Source of the DNA: Mesorhizobium sp. WSM3860
GTDB lineage: Bacteria; Pseudomonadota; Alphaproteobacteria; Rhizobiales; Rhizobiaceae
Reading direction: 5' to 3'
NCBI RefSeq assembly: GCF_002294995.1
Contig: NZ_NSGF01000001.1
Location: forward strand, 186,001-250,000
Length of the DNA: 64,000 nt
Shown: positions 7,844-17,772 of the stretch, one piece after another
Position numbering within the stretch: position 1 is the stretch's first letter
How the letters are laid out: each line of letters begins with the position of its first letter
Made by a program: the position numbers and the translations under genes
Notes under the pieces: model-generated
Told to the model about the DNA's origin: nothing
Database searches by the model: none
Seen by the model: only the letters and a program-made list of their open reading frames with translations

Positions 7844-8869
7844 TCAGATGTCGGTTTCGGTTTTGAGCGGCCTTGTCATCAGCGCCGTCACGGCCTGGCC
7901 GATGGTCACCCTGCCATCGAGGATGGCGGCGACAGCGGAAATGATCGGCGCTTCGATGCCGCGCTCGGCGGCGATGCGGGCGGCAATGCCGGCCGTCGGC
8001 ACACCTTCGGCGAGCGGCAGGCCGGCAAGCGGCTTGCCCTGGCCCAGCGCCAGGCCATAGGCGAAATTGCGCGACTGCGCCGAGGAACAGGTGAGCAGCA
8101 GGTCGCCGAGGCCGGAGAGCCCCATCAGCGTTTCCGGCCTGGCGCCGAAGGCGGCGCCGATGCGGCGCAGCTCGACGAAGCCGCGCGTCACCATTGCGGC
8201 CTGGGCGCTGGCGCCAAGCTTGGCTCCGGTGACGGCGCCGGCAGCAATGGCGAAGACGTTCTTCAGCGCGCCGCCGATCTCGACGCCGATCAGATCGTCG
8301 CTGGAATAGCAGCGCAGGTTCTCGGCCGAGAAGCGGGCGGCGAGATCGGCCGCCAGTTCTCCGTCGCGGGCGGCAACCACCACCGCCGTCGGCAGGCCGC
8401 GCGCGACGTCGGTGGCGAAGCTCGGACCGGAAAGTGCCGCGACCGGATTGTCCGGCAGGTTTTCCTCGACGATCGAGGACAGCAGCGCCCCGGTGCCGCG
8501 CTCGATGCCCTTGGCGCATAGGACGAGCGGCGCGCCGGGCGGCACATGGCCGGCAGCAGCGGTCAGCACCGTGCGCAGCGACTGCGCCGGCGTCACCGCC
8601 AGCACGCAATTCGCACCGTCGAGCGCAGCAGCGATATCGCTGGTGGCGACGATGCCAGGCTCGATCGCGATGCCGGGCAGATAACGCGGGTTTTCGCCAC
8701 GGTCGATCGCAGCGACGGTTTCGGGATCGCGGGCATAGAGGCGGACAAAATGGCCGGCGCGCAGCATCGCGAGCGCCAGCGCCGTGCCCCATGCGCCGCC
8801 GCCAAGCACGGCGACGCGCCAGCCGCTGGGCGCCTTGGCCTGTGCGCCGTTCGTGACCGTGTCAGTCAT
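7844..8869 (-). CDS. gpsA: Glycerol-3-phosphate dehydrogenase [NAD(P)+]
   Basis: Reduces dihydroxyacetone phosphate to sn-glycerol-3-phosphate for phospholipid synthesis; cytoplasmic. The Rossmann motif is [20 protein letters not shown] near residue 19. Further family motifs are [35 protein letters not shown], the catalytic-Lys region [17 protein letters not shown], and [13 protein letters not shown]. Length is 341 residues. The ATG at 8869 overlaps the tsaD stop by four bases (ATGA), so the two are coupled; a longer in-frame extension upstream runs antiparallel through tsaD codons and is rejected. Confidence 0.96.
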   Translation of the reverse strand: MTDTVTNGAQAKAPSGWRVAVLGGGAWGTALALAMLRAGHFVRLYARDPETVAAIDRGENPRYLPGIAIEPGIVATSDIAAALDGANCVLAVTPAQSLRTVLTAAAGHVPPGAPLVLCAKGIERGTGALLSSIVEENLPDNPVAALSGPSFATDVARGLPTAVVVAARDGELAADLAARFSAENLRCYSSDDLIGVEIGGALKNVFAIAAGAVTGAKLGASAQAAMVTRGFVELRRIGAAFGARPETLMGLSGLGDLLLTCSSAQSRNFAYGLALGQGKPLAGLPLAEGVPTAGIAARIAAERGIEAPIISAVAAILDGRVTIGQAVTALMTRPLKTETDI

Positions 8870-9954
8870 GCCTTTGCCCCGCGACGGCCCGAGCCGACCA
8901 AGGGGGCGGAAACACTGTCCAGCGGCCAGCGCGAGCGCGGCACGAAGTCGGCGGCGCTCTCGTCGGCGATCCCGGCGCGCAGCCGCTCGATGCCGGCCCA
9001 GGCGATCATCGCGGCATTGTCGGTGCAAAGCTTTTGCGGCGGCGCGACGAATGCGAAGCCGGCCTTGGAACAGCGTGCCTCCAATGTCGTCTTGATCGTG
9101 CGGTTGGCGGCGACGCCGCCGGCGACGACCAGCGCCGGCTTTGCCTTGTCGGGGAATTCCTTGCGGAAACGGGCGAGCGCCCGCGCGACACGGTCGCCCA
9201 GCGCATCGGCCACCGCCGCCTGAAAGGAGGCGCAGATGTCGGCGACGTCTTGGTCGCTGAGCGGCGCGATTGCCGTTGCCGCCTGGCGCACAGCGGTCTT
9301 CAGGCCGGAGAAGGAGAAATCCGGCTGCGCGGAGCCTTTCATCGGACGCGGGAAGGCAAAGCGGCTCGCATCGCCGCCGACCGCTGCCTTTTCGACATTC
9401 GGCCCGCCCGGATAGGGCAGGCCAAGCATCTTGGCTGTTTTGTCGAAGGCTTCGCCCAGCGCATCGTCGATGGTCGTTGCCCAGCGCTGGTAGTCGCCGA
9501 CCCCGCGCACCGCGACGATCTGGGTATGGCCGCCGGACACCAGCAAGAGCAGATAGGGAAAGTCGAGCCCCTCGGTCAGCCGGGCGGTCAGCGCGTGACC
9601 TTCGAGGTGGTTGATGGCGATCAGCGGCTTGTTCGCGGCGGCGGCAATCGCCTTTGCGGTCATCAGGCCAACGATCAGCCCGCCGACCAGCCCGGGCCCG
9701 GCAGTCGCGGCGACGGCGTCGACCTCGTCGAGGGACACAGCCGAATCGGTCAGCGCTGCCTCGACGATCCCATCCAGCGCCTCTACATGGGCGCGCGCGG
9801 CGATTTCGGGCACGACACCGCCGAAGGCGGCGTGCTCCTCGATCTGGCTGAGCACCACGTTGGAGAGGATTTCGGGCGCGGAGCCGCCGTCCAGCGCCAC
9901 CACGCTGGCGGCCGTCTCATCGCAGCTTGTCTCAATGCCCAGAACGCGGATCAA
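8866..9954 (-). CDS. tsaD: tRNA N6-adenosine threonylcarbamoyltransferase TsaD
   Basis: Catalytic subunit that transfers threonylcarbamoyl to A37 of ANN-decoding tRNAs, working with TsaB/E/C. It begins [19 protein letters not shown], the conserved ASKHA-fold start. The metal-binding [15 protein letters not shown], the [14 protein letters not shown] strand and the [11 protein letters not shown] nucleotide loop are visible. 362 residues, usual for alphaproteobacteria. It is the first gene of the minus-strand cluster; the 12-bp palindrome tcctatatagga at 9991-10002 upstream could include its -10 element. Confidence 0.96.
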   Translation of the reverse strand: MIRVLGIETSCDETAASVVALDGGSAPEILSNVVLSQIEEHAAFGGVVPEIAARAHVEALDGIVEAALTDSAVSLDEVDAVAATAGPGLVGGLIVGLMTAKAIAAAANKPLIAINHLEGHALTARLTEGLDFPYLLLLVSGGHTQIVAVRGVGDYQRWATTIDDALGEAFDKTAKMLGLPYPGGPNVEKAAVGGDASRFAFPRPMKGSAQPDFSFSGLKTAVRQAATAIAPLSDQDVADICASFQAAVADALGDRVARALARFRKEFPDKAKPALVVAGGVAANRTIKTTLEARCSKAGFAFVAPPQKLCTDNAAMIAWAGIERLRAGIADESAADFVPRSRWPLDSVSAPLVGSGRRGAKA

Positions 9955-10000
9955 TTCGTCGCTGTCCTCGAAGATTGTGTCTCCGACCTTTCCTATATAG

Positions 10001-10146
10001 GAGGTCTGTCGATATTCAGGTGATGCCGGCCTGCAAATGGCGGTTTTCTGCGCTTCCAGTGCTCACGTACCGAAAAGTACGCTCCGCTCCGGTTCTCGAA
10101 ATCCGCCATTTTCGGCTCGGCCTGACCTGAAATCTCGGCAGACCTC
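10001..10146. repeat. 146-bp long inverted repeat in the tsaD-hemC intergenic region
   Basis: The outer arms gaggtctg (10001) and cagacctc (10139-10146) are complementary. Moving inward, cgatattcaggt opposes acctgaaatctcg, ggcctgcaaatggcggtttt opposes gaaatccgccattttcggct, and the centre holds cgtac-cgaaaa-gtacg (10066-10081). The whole element can fold into one imperfect stem of about 65 bp. It fills most of the 227-base gap between the divergent tsaD and hemC starts. No flanking target duplication was seen. Confidence 0.75.
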
Positions 10147-10181
10147 GAAATCGCTTCGGGGGTTATCACGGACCGCGCGCC

Positions 10182-11108
10182 ATGCAAACAACCTTGAAAA
10201 TCGGAACACGCGGCAGCCCGCTGGCGCTCGCCCAGGCGCATGAAACGCGGGTGCGGCTTATGCAGGCGCATGGTCTTCCCGAGCAGGCCTTCGAAGTGGT
10301 GCCGATCTCGACCAGCGGCGACCGGATTCAGGACCGGCCGTTGTCTGAAGCGGGCGGCAAGGGCCTGTTCACCAAGGAGATCGAGGAAGCGCTGCTCGAC
10401 CGCCGCATCGATATCGCCGTGCATTCCTCGAAGGACATGCCGACGGTGCTGCCCAACGGGCTGGAGCTTTCCACCTTCCTGCCGCGCGAGGATGCGCGCG
10501 ACGCCTTCATTGGCAAGGCCGCGAAGCGGATCGCCGATCTGCCGCATGGCGCGACCGTCGGCTCGTCGTCGCTCCGGCGCCAGGCGCTGCTCCGCCGGAT
10601 GCGCCCGGATCTCAATGTGGTGATGTTTCGCGGCAATGTGCAGACCAGACTGCGCAAGCTGGATGAGGGCGTGGCCGAAGGCACCATCCTCGCCTATGCC
10701 GGGCTGAAGCGGCTCGGGCTGGAGAGCGTCATCACCGATCTGATGCCGCTGGATGTCTTTCCGCCGGCGCCGGGGCAGGGCGCGATCGGCATCGAAAGCC
10801 GCATCGGCGACGGCGCGGTCGAAAAAATGCTGGCGGCCATTCACGACGTGCCGACCGGCCAGGCGCTGACCTGCGAGCGCGCTTTTCTTGCAGCGCTCGA
10901 CGGCTCCTGCCGCACGCCGATCGCTGGCCATGCGATCGTTTCGGACGAAAACCTGTCTTTTGCCGGGCTGATCATCTCGCCCGACGGCACCCAGTCGCAT
11001 GAGGTCAAACTGGACGGCCCGGCCAGGGACGCGGCGAACATCGGCGCGGAAGCCGCGCGGAGAGTGCGCGCCAAGGCCGGCGCAAAATTCTTCGACGGCT
11101 GGGCCTGA
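10182..11108 (+). CDS. hemC: Hydroxymethylbilane synthase (porphobilinogen deaminase)
   Basis: Polymerises four porphobilinogens into hydroxymethylbilane in heme and cobalamin precursor synthesis; cytoplasmic. Visible motifs: [18 protein letters not shown] at the N-terminus, the [14 protein letters not shown] active-site loop with catalytic Asp, [32 protein letters not shown], and the dipyrromethane-cofactor Cys in [15 protein letters not shown] near residue 250. 308 residues. The ATG at 10182 begins [16 protein letters not shown], the normal family start. hemD follows after one base. Confidence 0.97.
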   Translation: MQTTLKIGTRGSPLALAQAHETRVRLMQAHGLPEQAFEVVPISTSGDRIQDRPLSEAGGKGLFTKEIEEALLDRRIDIAVHSSKDMPTVLPNGLELSTFLPREDARDAFIGKAAKRIADLPHGATVGSSSLRRQALLRRMRPDLNVVMFRGNVQTRLRKLDEGVAEGTILAYAGLKRLGLESVITDLMPLDVFPPAPGQGAIGIESRIGDGAVEKMLAAIHDVPTGQALTCERAFLAALDGSCRTPIAGHAIVSDENLSFAGLIISPDGTQSHEVKLDGPARDAANIGAEAARRVRAKAGAKFFDGWA

Positions 11109-11109
11109 T

Positions 11110-11823
11110 ATGGTCCGCGTCCTGGTGACGAGGCCGGAACCGGGCGCCTCCCGCACCGCCCGGCGCCTTGAAGCCCAGGGGTTTCAGCCCATCCTGCTGC
11201 CGCTGACGGAAACGGTGGCGCTGCCGGTCGAGGCCGGCGTCTTCGCCGCCGCTGCCGCGGTCGCGGTCACCAGCGCCAACGCAGTGCGCCACGCGCCCAA
11301 GGAACTGGTCGCCGCGCTTGCCGCCCTGACTTGCCATGCGGTCGGGAAAAGGACGGCTGAAGCCTGCCGTGCGGCTGGATTTACGTCCGTCTCTGAAGGC
11401 CCAGGCGATGCCGAAGCACTGGCCGGCGCGATAATTGGCGAACTCACGGGCAAGGAGATGATCTATCTTTGCGGCCGGGTGCGCTTTCCGGTGTTCGAAG
11501 AACGGCTGGCGGTGGCCGGGGTGCGTGTCCGGCCTGTCGAGACCTACGACACCAGCGAATTGGACTATCGCGACGACGCCGTCGTTGCCCGATTGTCAGG
11601 CATGCCGGTCGAGGCAGTGCTGCTCTATTCGACCAAGGCGGCGCCTGCGATGGCTGGCCTGGCCATGCGCCCAACGCTACGACATCTCTTTGAAAGGGCG
11701 AGGTTTTTGGCCCTTTCCGCTCGAATCGCCAAAGCATTGCGAGGGATTGACGCGCAAAAGGTTCGCATTGCCTCCCAACCCGACGAGGACGCGCTGCTCA
11801 AGCTTTTGTCGCTGCCGGGCTGA
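11110..11823 (+). CDS. hemD: Uroporphyrinogen-III synthase
   Basis: Cyclises hydroxymethylbilane with D-ring inversion to uroporphyrinogen III. The family is poorly conserved; support comes from the N-terminal VLVTRPEPGASRTARRLEAQ, the VTSANAVRHAP motif, CHAVGKRTAEACRAAGF, and VETYDTSELDY, together with its place immediately after hemC. 237 residues. The ATG at 11110 is one base past the hemC stop region (TGATATGG), and earlier in-frame codons lie inside hemC. Confidence 0.9.
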   Translation: MVRVLVTRPEPGASRTARRLEAQGFQPILLPLTETVALPVEAGVFAAAAAVAVTSANAVRHAPKELVAALAALTCHAVGKRTAEACRAAGFTSVSEGPGDAEALAGAIIGELTGKEMIYLCGRVRFPVFEERLAVAGVRVRPVETYDTSELDYRDDAVVARLSGMPVEAVLLYSTKAAPAMAGLAMRPTLRHLFERARFLALSARIAKALRGIDAQKVRIASQPDEDALLKLLSLPG

Positions 11824-11928
11824 GCCGCGTCATCACACCGCCCCTTTTCACCGCTTGGTGATGTGGTAGAGCATCCTTGAGCTCTAGACCCTTTGAACCA
11901 TCCTCAAGCCAATTTGCGGAGCCCAAGC

Positions 11929-13398
11929 ATGGTCAAGACGCCTAAGGTGCGACATTCGAAGAGCCGGCGCGAGCCGGTGACCATCGAGCTCGAACCCGGC
12001 GCCGTCTCGCGAATCACCGACGGGGATGCCGCCAACACCGACACCAATACGGCACGGACCGACGAGGCGAAGGCGGAGGAAGGGGCTGCTGCTTCGCAGC
12101 CGGAAGCTCCCGAAGAGCCGATCCATGCCGAACAGGCCGACATCGAGCCGTGGGAACACGCCGACGCGGCGCGGGGCGGAGCTGACCAGCCTGGAACCAA
12201 CAAGGATGGGACGGAAGCACCCTATCCGGGCAGCGAAGAGGCTCCGAGGAGCGAGCCGAAAAGCTTCGGCTACAGTTTCGAGGATGCGTCGGCAGCCAAG
12301 ACCAGTTCTGCCGCCTCGGCGTCGAAGCCGAGCGAAAACCGAAGCGACGATCGCGACTTCCCGGCCGCCAGGCGCTCAGGCGTCAACATGATTGCCGCCG
12401 GCGTGATCGGCGGCGTTGTCGCGCTTGCCGGCGCCGGTCTTCTGCAAGCGGTAGGGCTGCTCGGCTCTCCGACTTCGGTCGGCATCTCGCCGGACGGCGT
12501 CACTGGCGAGATCGCGTCGCTGAGAAGTCAAATCGCCGCGCTCAAGGAGACGGGCGATACCGGCGCTTCGGCCAAGGTCGACGGCCTGTCCTCGGCGCTC
12601 GACCAGGTGAAGTCGGACATCGCGGCGCTGAAATCCTCGGCCGGACAGAGCGGCGACGGCGCCGCGCTCAAGGCGCTCACCGACAAGGTCGGCCAGATCG
12701 AGACGTCGGTTGCCGACCTGCAGAAGGCCGGAAGTGCTGCACCGGTCGATCTCGCGCCGCTCAACGAGAAGCTTGCCGGGCTCGACGCGCTGGTCAAATC
12801 CGCCGGCGACGCGGCAAAGGCGGCGGACAGCCGGATCGCGACGCTGGAGCAGTCGGTGTCGCAGCTCTCGGGCAAGGTCGAGGCGCAGGCCTCACAGCCG
12901 AAGATCGCGTTGGCAATTGCCGCTTCGGCGCTGAAGGCGGCGCTCGATCGCGGCGCGCCCTTCGCGACCGAGCTCGACACCTTCGCGGCGATTGCCCCCA
13001 ACGCGCCCGAGCTTAATGTTCTGCGCGGCTATGCGGAAAAAGGCGTGCCCACGCGAGCCACCATCGCTTCCGAAGCCGACGCCGCCGCCAACGCCATGGT
13101 CGAGGCGGCGACGCCGGTCGACCGGAATGCCGGCTTCTTCCAAAGCCTGGTGTCGAGTGCGAAATCGTTGGTGCAGGTGCGGCCGGTGGGCGCCGTCGAA
13201 GGCAAGGGCGTGCCGGAAACGGTCGCGCGCATTGAAGTGGCAGTCAACCAGGGCGACTACGCCAAGGCTGTCGCCGAATACGATACCCTGCCTGATGCTT
13301 CAAAGGCGGCCGGCGCCGATTTCGCCGGCAAACTGAAGGCGCGGCTCGAGGTCGAAAGGCAGATCGAAACGCTGATTGCCGGCGCGACCAAGGCGTGA
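11929..13398 (+). CDS. Mitofilin/COG4223-family inner-membrane protein
   Basis: A 489-residue protein with a long acidic, Ala/Glu-rich cytoplasmic N-terminus (about residues 1-145), one transmembrane helix (GVNMIAAGVIGGVVALAGAG), a coiled-coil stretch (residues about 165-320 with repeated SLRSQIAALK / LDALVKSAGD type heptads) and a C-terminal globular mitofilin-like part (QPKIALAIAASALKAALDRG onward). Alphaproteobacterial Mic60-like proteins sit next to hemD and hemY and shape membranes, and this architecture fits. The ATG at 11929 has a GGAG seven bases upstream; the TTG at 11893 lacks support. Confidence 0.85.
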   Translation: MVKTPKVRHSKSRREPVTIELEPGAVSRITDGDAANTDTNTARTDEAKAEEGAAASQPEAPEEPIHAEQADIEPWEHADAARGGADQPGTNKDGTEAPYPGSEEAPRSEPKSFGYSFEDASAAKTSSAASASKPSENRSDDRDFPAARRSGVNMIAAGVIGGVVALAGAGLLQAVGLLGSPTSVGISPDGVTGEIASLRSQIAALKETGDTGASAKVDGLSSALDQVKSDIAALKSSAGQSGDGAALKALTDKVGQIETSVADLQKAGSAAPVDLAPLNEKLAGLDALVKSAGDAAKAADSRIATLEQSVSQLSGKVEAQASQPKIALAIAASALKAALDRGAPFATELDTFAAIAPNAPELNVLRGYAEKGVPTRATIASEADAAANAMVEAATPVDRNAGFFQSLVSSAKSLVQVRPVGAVEGKGVPETVARIEVAVNQGDYAKAVAEYDTLPDASKAAGADFAGKLKARLEVERQIETLIAGATKA

Positions 13399-13408
13399 GG
13401 ACCGTAAA

Positions 13409-14980
13409 ATGATCCGCATCCTTGTCTTCCTCGCCGTCGTCTTCGCGCTGGGGCTCGGCTTTGCTTGGCTGGCCGACCGCCCGGGCGAGATGATCGTCAC
13501 CTTCAACGGCTATCAATATCAGGTCACGCTGATGGTGGCGGCGGTGGCGATCGTCGCCGTGGTTGCCGCGGTGATGATCGTCTGGTGGCTGATCAAGTCG
13601 CTGTGGAACAGCCCCTATGCGATCTCGCGCTATTTCCGGGTGCGCCGTCGCGACCGTGGCTACCAGGCGCTGTCGACGGGCATGATCGCGGCCGGAGCGG
13701 GCGACGGCGCGCTGGCGCGCAAGAAGACCAAGGAGGCAGCCAAGCTGATCAGCTCCGACCAGGAGCCGCTGATCAACCTGCTCGATGCGCAGGCCTCGCT
13801 GCTCGAAGGCGACCATGAAGGCGCGCGGGAGAAATTCGAGCGCATGCTCGACGATCCGGAGATGCGGCTGCTCGGCCTGCGCGGGCTCTATCTCGAAGCC
13901 GAACGGCTGGGCGACCGCAACGCCGCGCGCCACTATGCCGGCCGCGCCGCAGCTGTGGCACCGCAGCTTGCCTGGGCGGCGGAATCGACCCTGGAGGAGC
14001 TGACCGAGCGCGGCGACTGGGACGGCGCGTTGAAGCTGGTCGAGGCGCAGAAGTCGACCCGGCAAATCGAACGCGATGCCGCCAACCGCCGCCGCGCCGT
14101 GCTGCTCACCGCCAAGGCGCAGGCGCTGGTCGACAGCGACCCGAACGCTGCCCGGACCGCGGCGCTCGAAGCCAACAAGCTGGCGCCCGATTTCGCGCCG
14201 GCCGCGGTGATCGCGGCCAACCTGCTGATTAAGCAGAACGATGTGCGCAAGGGTTCCAAGATACTGGAGACCGCTTGGCGAGCCGAGCCGCATCCGGACA
14301 TTGCCGAGCTTTACATCCATGCGAGGCCGGGCGATGCCGTGCTCGATCGCCTCAACCGGGCGAAAAAGCTGCAGGAATTGAAGAAGAACCATGCCGAATC
14401 GTCGATGGCCGTGGCGCGCGCCGCGCTCGACGCGCAGGATTTCGCCACCGCCAGACGCGAGGCGGAGTCCGCAATCCGCATGGATCGCCGCGAAGGCGCC
14501 TATCTGTTGCTGGCCGACATCGAGGAGGCCGACAGCGGCGACCAGGGCAAGGTGCGGCAGCTGCTGTCCAAGGCTGTGCGCGCGCCGCGCGATCCGGCCT
14601 GGGTGGCGGACGGTGTCGTCTCGGAGCGCTGGGCGCCGGTATCGCCGATTACCGGCAAACTCGACGCGTTCACCTGGCGCGCGCCGATGGAGCGGCTCGG
14701 GCAACTGATCGACAGCGAGGTTGAGGAGGCGGTTCCCGCGATCGCTGCATCGGCGCCCGCTTTGCAGGCTGAAGAGAGAGCGATCGACCTTGAGCCCGAA
14801 AGTTCGGCCGAGAAGCCGGCCGCCGAGGCGCCGAACGGCGTGGAGAGGGAAAGCGCGGTCGCCGCTGCCGACGACACAGTGGTCGAGCAGGCGCCGGAGT
14901 TGCCGCGCTTGCCGGATGATCCCGGCGTGACGCCGGAAGACGAGGCGGAAAAATCGCCGCGCCGGTTTCGTTTGTTTTGA
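13409..14980 (+). CDS. hemY: HemY N-terminal domain protein (TPR-containing membrane protein)
   Basis: A 523-residue inner-membrane protein: a first helix MIRILVFLAVVFALGLGFAW, a second helix QVTLMVAAVAIVAVVAAVMI, then the conserved YAISRYFRVRRRDRGYQALS of HemY_N, followed by TPR-like helices to about residue 400 and a disordered acidic tail ending RRFRLF. It is named HemY for its position in hem operons; it is not protoporphyrinogen oxidase. With the mitofilin-like neighbour it probably forms a membrane-scaffold pair. The start follows the upstream stop by ten bases, with GTGAGG as a possible ribosome site. Confidence 0.88.
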   Translation: MIRILVFLAVVFALGLGFAWLADRPGEMIVTFNGYQYQVTLMVAAVAIVAVVAAVMIVWWLIKSLWNSPYAISRYFRVRRRDRGYQALSTGMIAAGAGDGALARKKTKEAAKLISSDQEPLINLLDAQASLLEGDHEGAREKFERMLDDPEMRLLGLRGLYLEAERLGDRNAARHYAGRAAAVAPQLAWAAESTLEELTERGDWDGALKLVEAQKSTRQIERDAANRRRAVLLTAKAQALVDSDPNAARTAALEANKLAPDFAPAAVIAANLLIKQNDVRKGSKILETAWRAEPHPDIAELYIHARPGDAVLDRLNRAKKLQELKKNHAESSMAVARAALDAQDFATARREAESAIRMDRREGAYLLLADIEEADSGDQGKVRQLLSKAVRAPRDPAWVADGVVSERWAPVSPITGKLDAFTWRAPMERLGQLIDSEVEEAVPAIAASAPALQAEERAIDLEPESSAEKPAAEAPNGVERESAVAAADDTVVEQAPELPRLPDDPGVTPEDEAEKSPRRFRLF

Positions 14981-15012
14981 GGCTCGGCTTGGCGGACAGG
15001 GAAAAAGCATCG

Positions 15013-15492
15013 ATGTTCGAACGCGTATTGTCCTTCCTGAGGGATTTGCCTGCTGCGGGCGCGAGCAAGCCAAGCGCGGACGATCCGCGCGTCGCGGCCT
15101 CGGCGCTGCTCTACCACGTGATGAACGCCGACGGCGTGCGCCAGGATGTCGAGTGGGAGCGCTTCAAGGAGATCCTGGCCGAGACTTATTCGATCAGCGG
15201 CGACGAGCTCGACGCGCTGGCCGCCGCCGGCGAGCGTGCCGATAACGAGGCGATCGACCTCTATGCCTTCACCAGCGTGCTCAAGCGCCATCTCGATGCC
15301 GAGGCGCGGAAGGCTTTCATCGGCCTGATGTGGGAGATCGTCTATGCCGACGGCGAGCTGCACGAGCTCGAGGACAACACCGTCTGGCGCGTCGCCGAAC
15401 TGATCGGCGTCGAGCGCCACGACCGGATCGAGGCGCGCCGTAAGGCGGCGGCCGAGGCGCCGGGCGCGCGGGGCACATCGAGCGACGAATAG
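15013..15492 (+). CDS. TerB family (tellurite-resistance-like) cytoplasmic protein
   Basis: A 159-residue all-helical TerB-like protein. Two repeats carry the acidic metal-binding signature: ALLYHVMNADGVRQDVEWER and IVYADGELHELEDNTVWRVA. Single TerB-domain proteins of this kind are widespread in alphaproteobacteria near heme genes; they do not by themselves confer tellurite resistance and their function is unknown. The ATG at 15013 is chosen over an upstream in-frame start (14977) that overlaps the end of hemY. Confidence 0.85.
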   Translation: MFERVLSFLRDLPAAGASKPSADDPRVAASALLYHVMNADGVRQDVEWERFKEILAETYSISGDELDALAAAGERADNEAIDLYAFTSVLKRHLDAEARKAFIGLMWEIVYADGELHELEDNTVWRVAELIGVERHDRIEARRKAAAEAPGARGTSSDE

Positions 15493-15510
15493 CTGGACCT
15501 TTCTTCTTCC

Positions 15511-16227
15511 ATGCCACCCAGACCCAGGCCGAGACCAAAAATCCTGATCGTGCTGCATCAGGAGACTTCGAGCCCCGGCCGCGTCGGCCATATGCTTCTG
15601 GAAGAAGGTTTCGATCTCGACATTCGCCGGCCGCCGCTTGGCGAAGAGCTGCCCTGCACTTTGGACGGCCACGCCGGGGCGGTGATCTTCGGCGGGCCGA
15701 TGAGCGCCAACGACCAGGACGAGTTCGTCCGCCGTGAGACCGACTGGCTCGAAATCCCGCTCAAGGAGAACCGGCCCTTTCTCGGGATCTGCCTCGGCGC
15801 GCAGATGCTCGCCAGGCATCTCGGCGGCAGGGTCGAGGGCCATGGCGAAGGACTGGTCGAGATCGGCTGGTATCCGCTGAAGCCGACCGAGGCCGGCAAG
15901 AAACTGCTGCACTGGCCGGAGATGGTCTACCAGTTCCACCGCGAGGGCTTTTCGCTGCCGAAGGACGCGACGCTGCTTGCGACCGCCGATACCTATCCCA
16001 ACCAGGCTTTTCGTTATGGCGAGAATGCTTGGGGCATCCAGTTCCATGGCGAGCTGACCAGGGTGATGATGCAGCGCTGGGTGGTGCGCGGCGCGCATCG
16101 CTTCGAACTGCCCGGCGCGCAGCCCGGCCGCGATCATCTCGGCGGCCGGCTGATCTGGGACATGCACCTCAAGCGCTGGCTCGGCGAATTTTTGCAGCTG
16201 ATCTTCGGCAAGCCGGCCGTAGGGTGA
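15511..16227 (+). CDS. Class I glutamine amidotransferase (GMP synthase-like, stand-alone)
   Basis: A 238-residue stand-alone GATase1 domain. The nucleophile is Cys94 in FLGICLGAQML, and the triad is completed by His179 and Glu181 in GIQFHGEL. The oxyanion strand is AVIFGGPMSANDQ. The partner synthetase or substrate is not indicated by its neighbours. Proline/arginine residues at the very N-terminus (MPPRPRPRPK) suggest the real core begins near ILIVLHQE, but no alternative start is better. The gene follows the TerB gene by 18 bases, probably co-transcribed. Confidence 0.88.
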   Translation: MPPRPRPRPKILIVLHQETSSPGRVGHMLLEEGFDLDIRRPPLGEELPCTLDGHAGAVIFGGPMSANDQDEFVRRETDWLEIPLKENRPFLGICLGAQMLARHLGGRVEGHGEGLVEIGWYPLKPTEAGKKLLHWPEMVYQFHREGFSLPKDATLLATADTYPNQAFRYGENAWGIQFHGELTRVMMQRWVVRGAHRFELPGAQPGRDHLGGRLIWDMHLKRWLGEFLQLIFGKPAVG

Positions 16228-16377
16228 GTTTTTTGCCGCCATTGTAGAGGGAAACCGCTGCGCTCTTCTCCTGGATTGCGATTAAGGTTTCGAGACAGCG
16301 CAAACCCTGGGGAATAGCCGAAGCCTCTCAACCTCTTCATTCCAGGGTCTCCGTGACGAAGATTCCTGCGCCGAGAG

Positions 16378-17616
16378 CTAGTTGCGGCTGTTCAAATGCC
16401 GCACCTGCCGCAGCGCCGGGAACAGCCAGGCCCATAGCCCCGCAACGGCGATCGCGCCGATGCCGCCGATCACCACCGCCGGCACGGTGCCGATCAGTGC
16501 GGCCATGGTGCCGGCGCGGAACTCGCCGACTTCGTTGGAGGCGCCGACAAAGACCTGGTTGACGGCGTTGACGCGGCCGCGCACCTCGTCGGGCGTCCAG
16601 AGCTGGATCAGCGTCTCGCGGATATAGACGCTGAACATGTCGGTGGCGCCGAGCATGGCGAGCGCCGCGATCGACAGCCAGGTGATGGTGGAGACGCCGA
16701 ACAGCACGGTGAAGGCGCCGAACAAGGCGACGAAACCGAGCATGATCTTGCCGGCATGGTCGCGGATCGGATGGCCGGCGAGCCAGACCGCCACGGCGAT
16801 GGCGCCGATGCCGGGCGCCGAACGCAGCAGGCCGAGACCCCAGGGCCCGAGTTCGAGGATGTCGCGGGCATAGACAGGCAGCAGCGCCGAGGCGCCGGAG
16901 AGGAGCACGGCGAACAGGTCGAGCGAGATCGCGCCGAGCACGATCTTCTCGCCCCAGATGTAACGAAAGCCGGCAAACAGGGTCTGCATCGTCGGCTTGT
17001 CGGTAGCCGTCTGCTGCGCGGGCTTGGGGATGGTGAAGACGAGCAGCGCGGCGACAAGCATCAGGATCGCCGCAGTGGCGTAGGCGATCTCCGCCGAAAG
17101 GCCGTAGAGCAGGCCGCCGGCGACCGGGCCGACGATGGTCGCCGTCTGCCATGCGGACGAATTCCAGGCGATGGCGTTGGCAAAATCCTCCTGCGGCACG
17201 AGATTGGCGAAGAGCGAGGAGGAGGCAGGCCCGTAGAATGCGCGCGCGACGCCGAACAGGGCAAGCACGGCGAAGATCGGCAGCGCGTCGGTCAGGCCGC
17301 GCAGCGTCAGGAACAGAAGGGCGAGCGCGCATGCCGCCTCGACCAGCGACGACAGCGTCATGATCAGCCGGCGGCCGAAGCGGTCGGCGACCACGCCAGT
17401 GACCAGCACCAACAGCAGCGACGGCAGGAACTGGACGATGCCGACGATGCCGAGGTCGAAGGGGTTGCGCGTCAGGTCATAGACCTGCCACCCGACCGCG
17501 ACCGAGACGATCATGGTTGCGAAAGTGGTGAGGAACCGCGCCGTCCAGTAGCTGAGGAACGGGCGGTGCCGGAAGGCGGCGTAACGCTGGTCGGGTGACG
17601 TTGATTCGACAGACAT
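16378..17616 (-). CDS. MFS transporter (EntS/MFS_3-like exporter)
   Basis: A 412-residue major facilitator with about 12 hydrophobic segments. The N-terminal FRHRPFLSYWTARFLTTFAT and the cytoplasmic-loop motif DRFGRRLIMTLSSLVEA are characteristic of the MFS_3 group that includes the enterobactin exporter EntS. Later signatures are EDFANAIAWNSSAWQTATIVG and RGRVNAVNQVFVGASNEVGE. The substrate cannot be told from sequence and there are no siderophore biosynthesis genes beside it. Likely monocistronic. Confidence 0.87.
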   Translation of the reverse strand: MSVESTSPDQRYAAFRHRPFLSYWTARFLTTFATMIVSVAVGWQVYDLTRNPFDLGIVGIVQFLPSLLLVLVTGVVADRFGRRLIMTLSSLVEAACALALLFLTLRGLTDALPIFAVLALFGVARAFYGPASSSLFANLVPQEDFANAIAWNSSAWQTATIVGPVAGGLLYGLSAEIAYATAAILMLVAALLVFTIPKPAQQTATDKPTMQTLFAGFRYIWGEKIVLGAISLDLFAVLLSGASALLPVYARDILELGPWGLGLLRSAPGIGAIAVAVWLAGHPIRDHAGKIMLGFVALFGAFTVLFGVSTITWLSIAALAMLGATDMFSVYIRETLIQLWTPDEVRGRVNAVNQVFVGASNEVGEFRAGTMAALIGTVPAVVIGGIGAIAVAGLWAWLFPALRQVRHLNSRN

Positions 17617-17772
17617 GGTTCAAGGCCCCGTTGTGACATCGGCCGGCGGGGCACTTCCACGGTGGGCGCTGGTCCGGCCGGAGACCCTTAGCCCAGTTCG
17701 CCTCGTCGCGCGCGCAAAAAATCGGCGCCGGACGAAGGAACTTCGGATTTATCGTTCGCGGTGGAAAGAGGA

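Noticed and set aside
13244..15073. Long minus-strand frames across the hemY and TerB genes, also 14500-16242
   Set aside because: High-GC shadow frames with no recognisable motif, opposite well-supported plus-strand genes.
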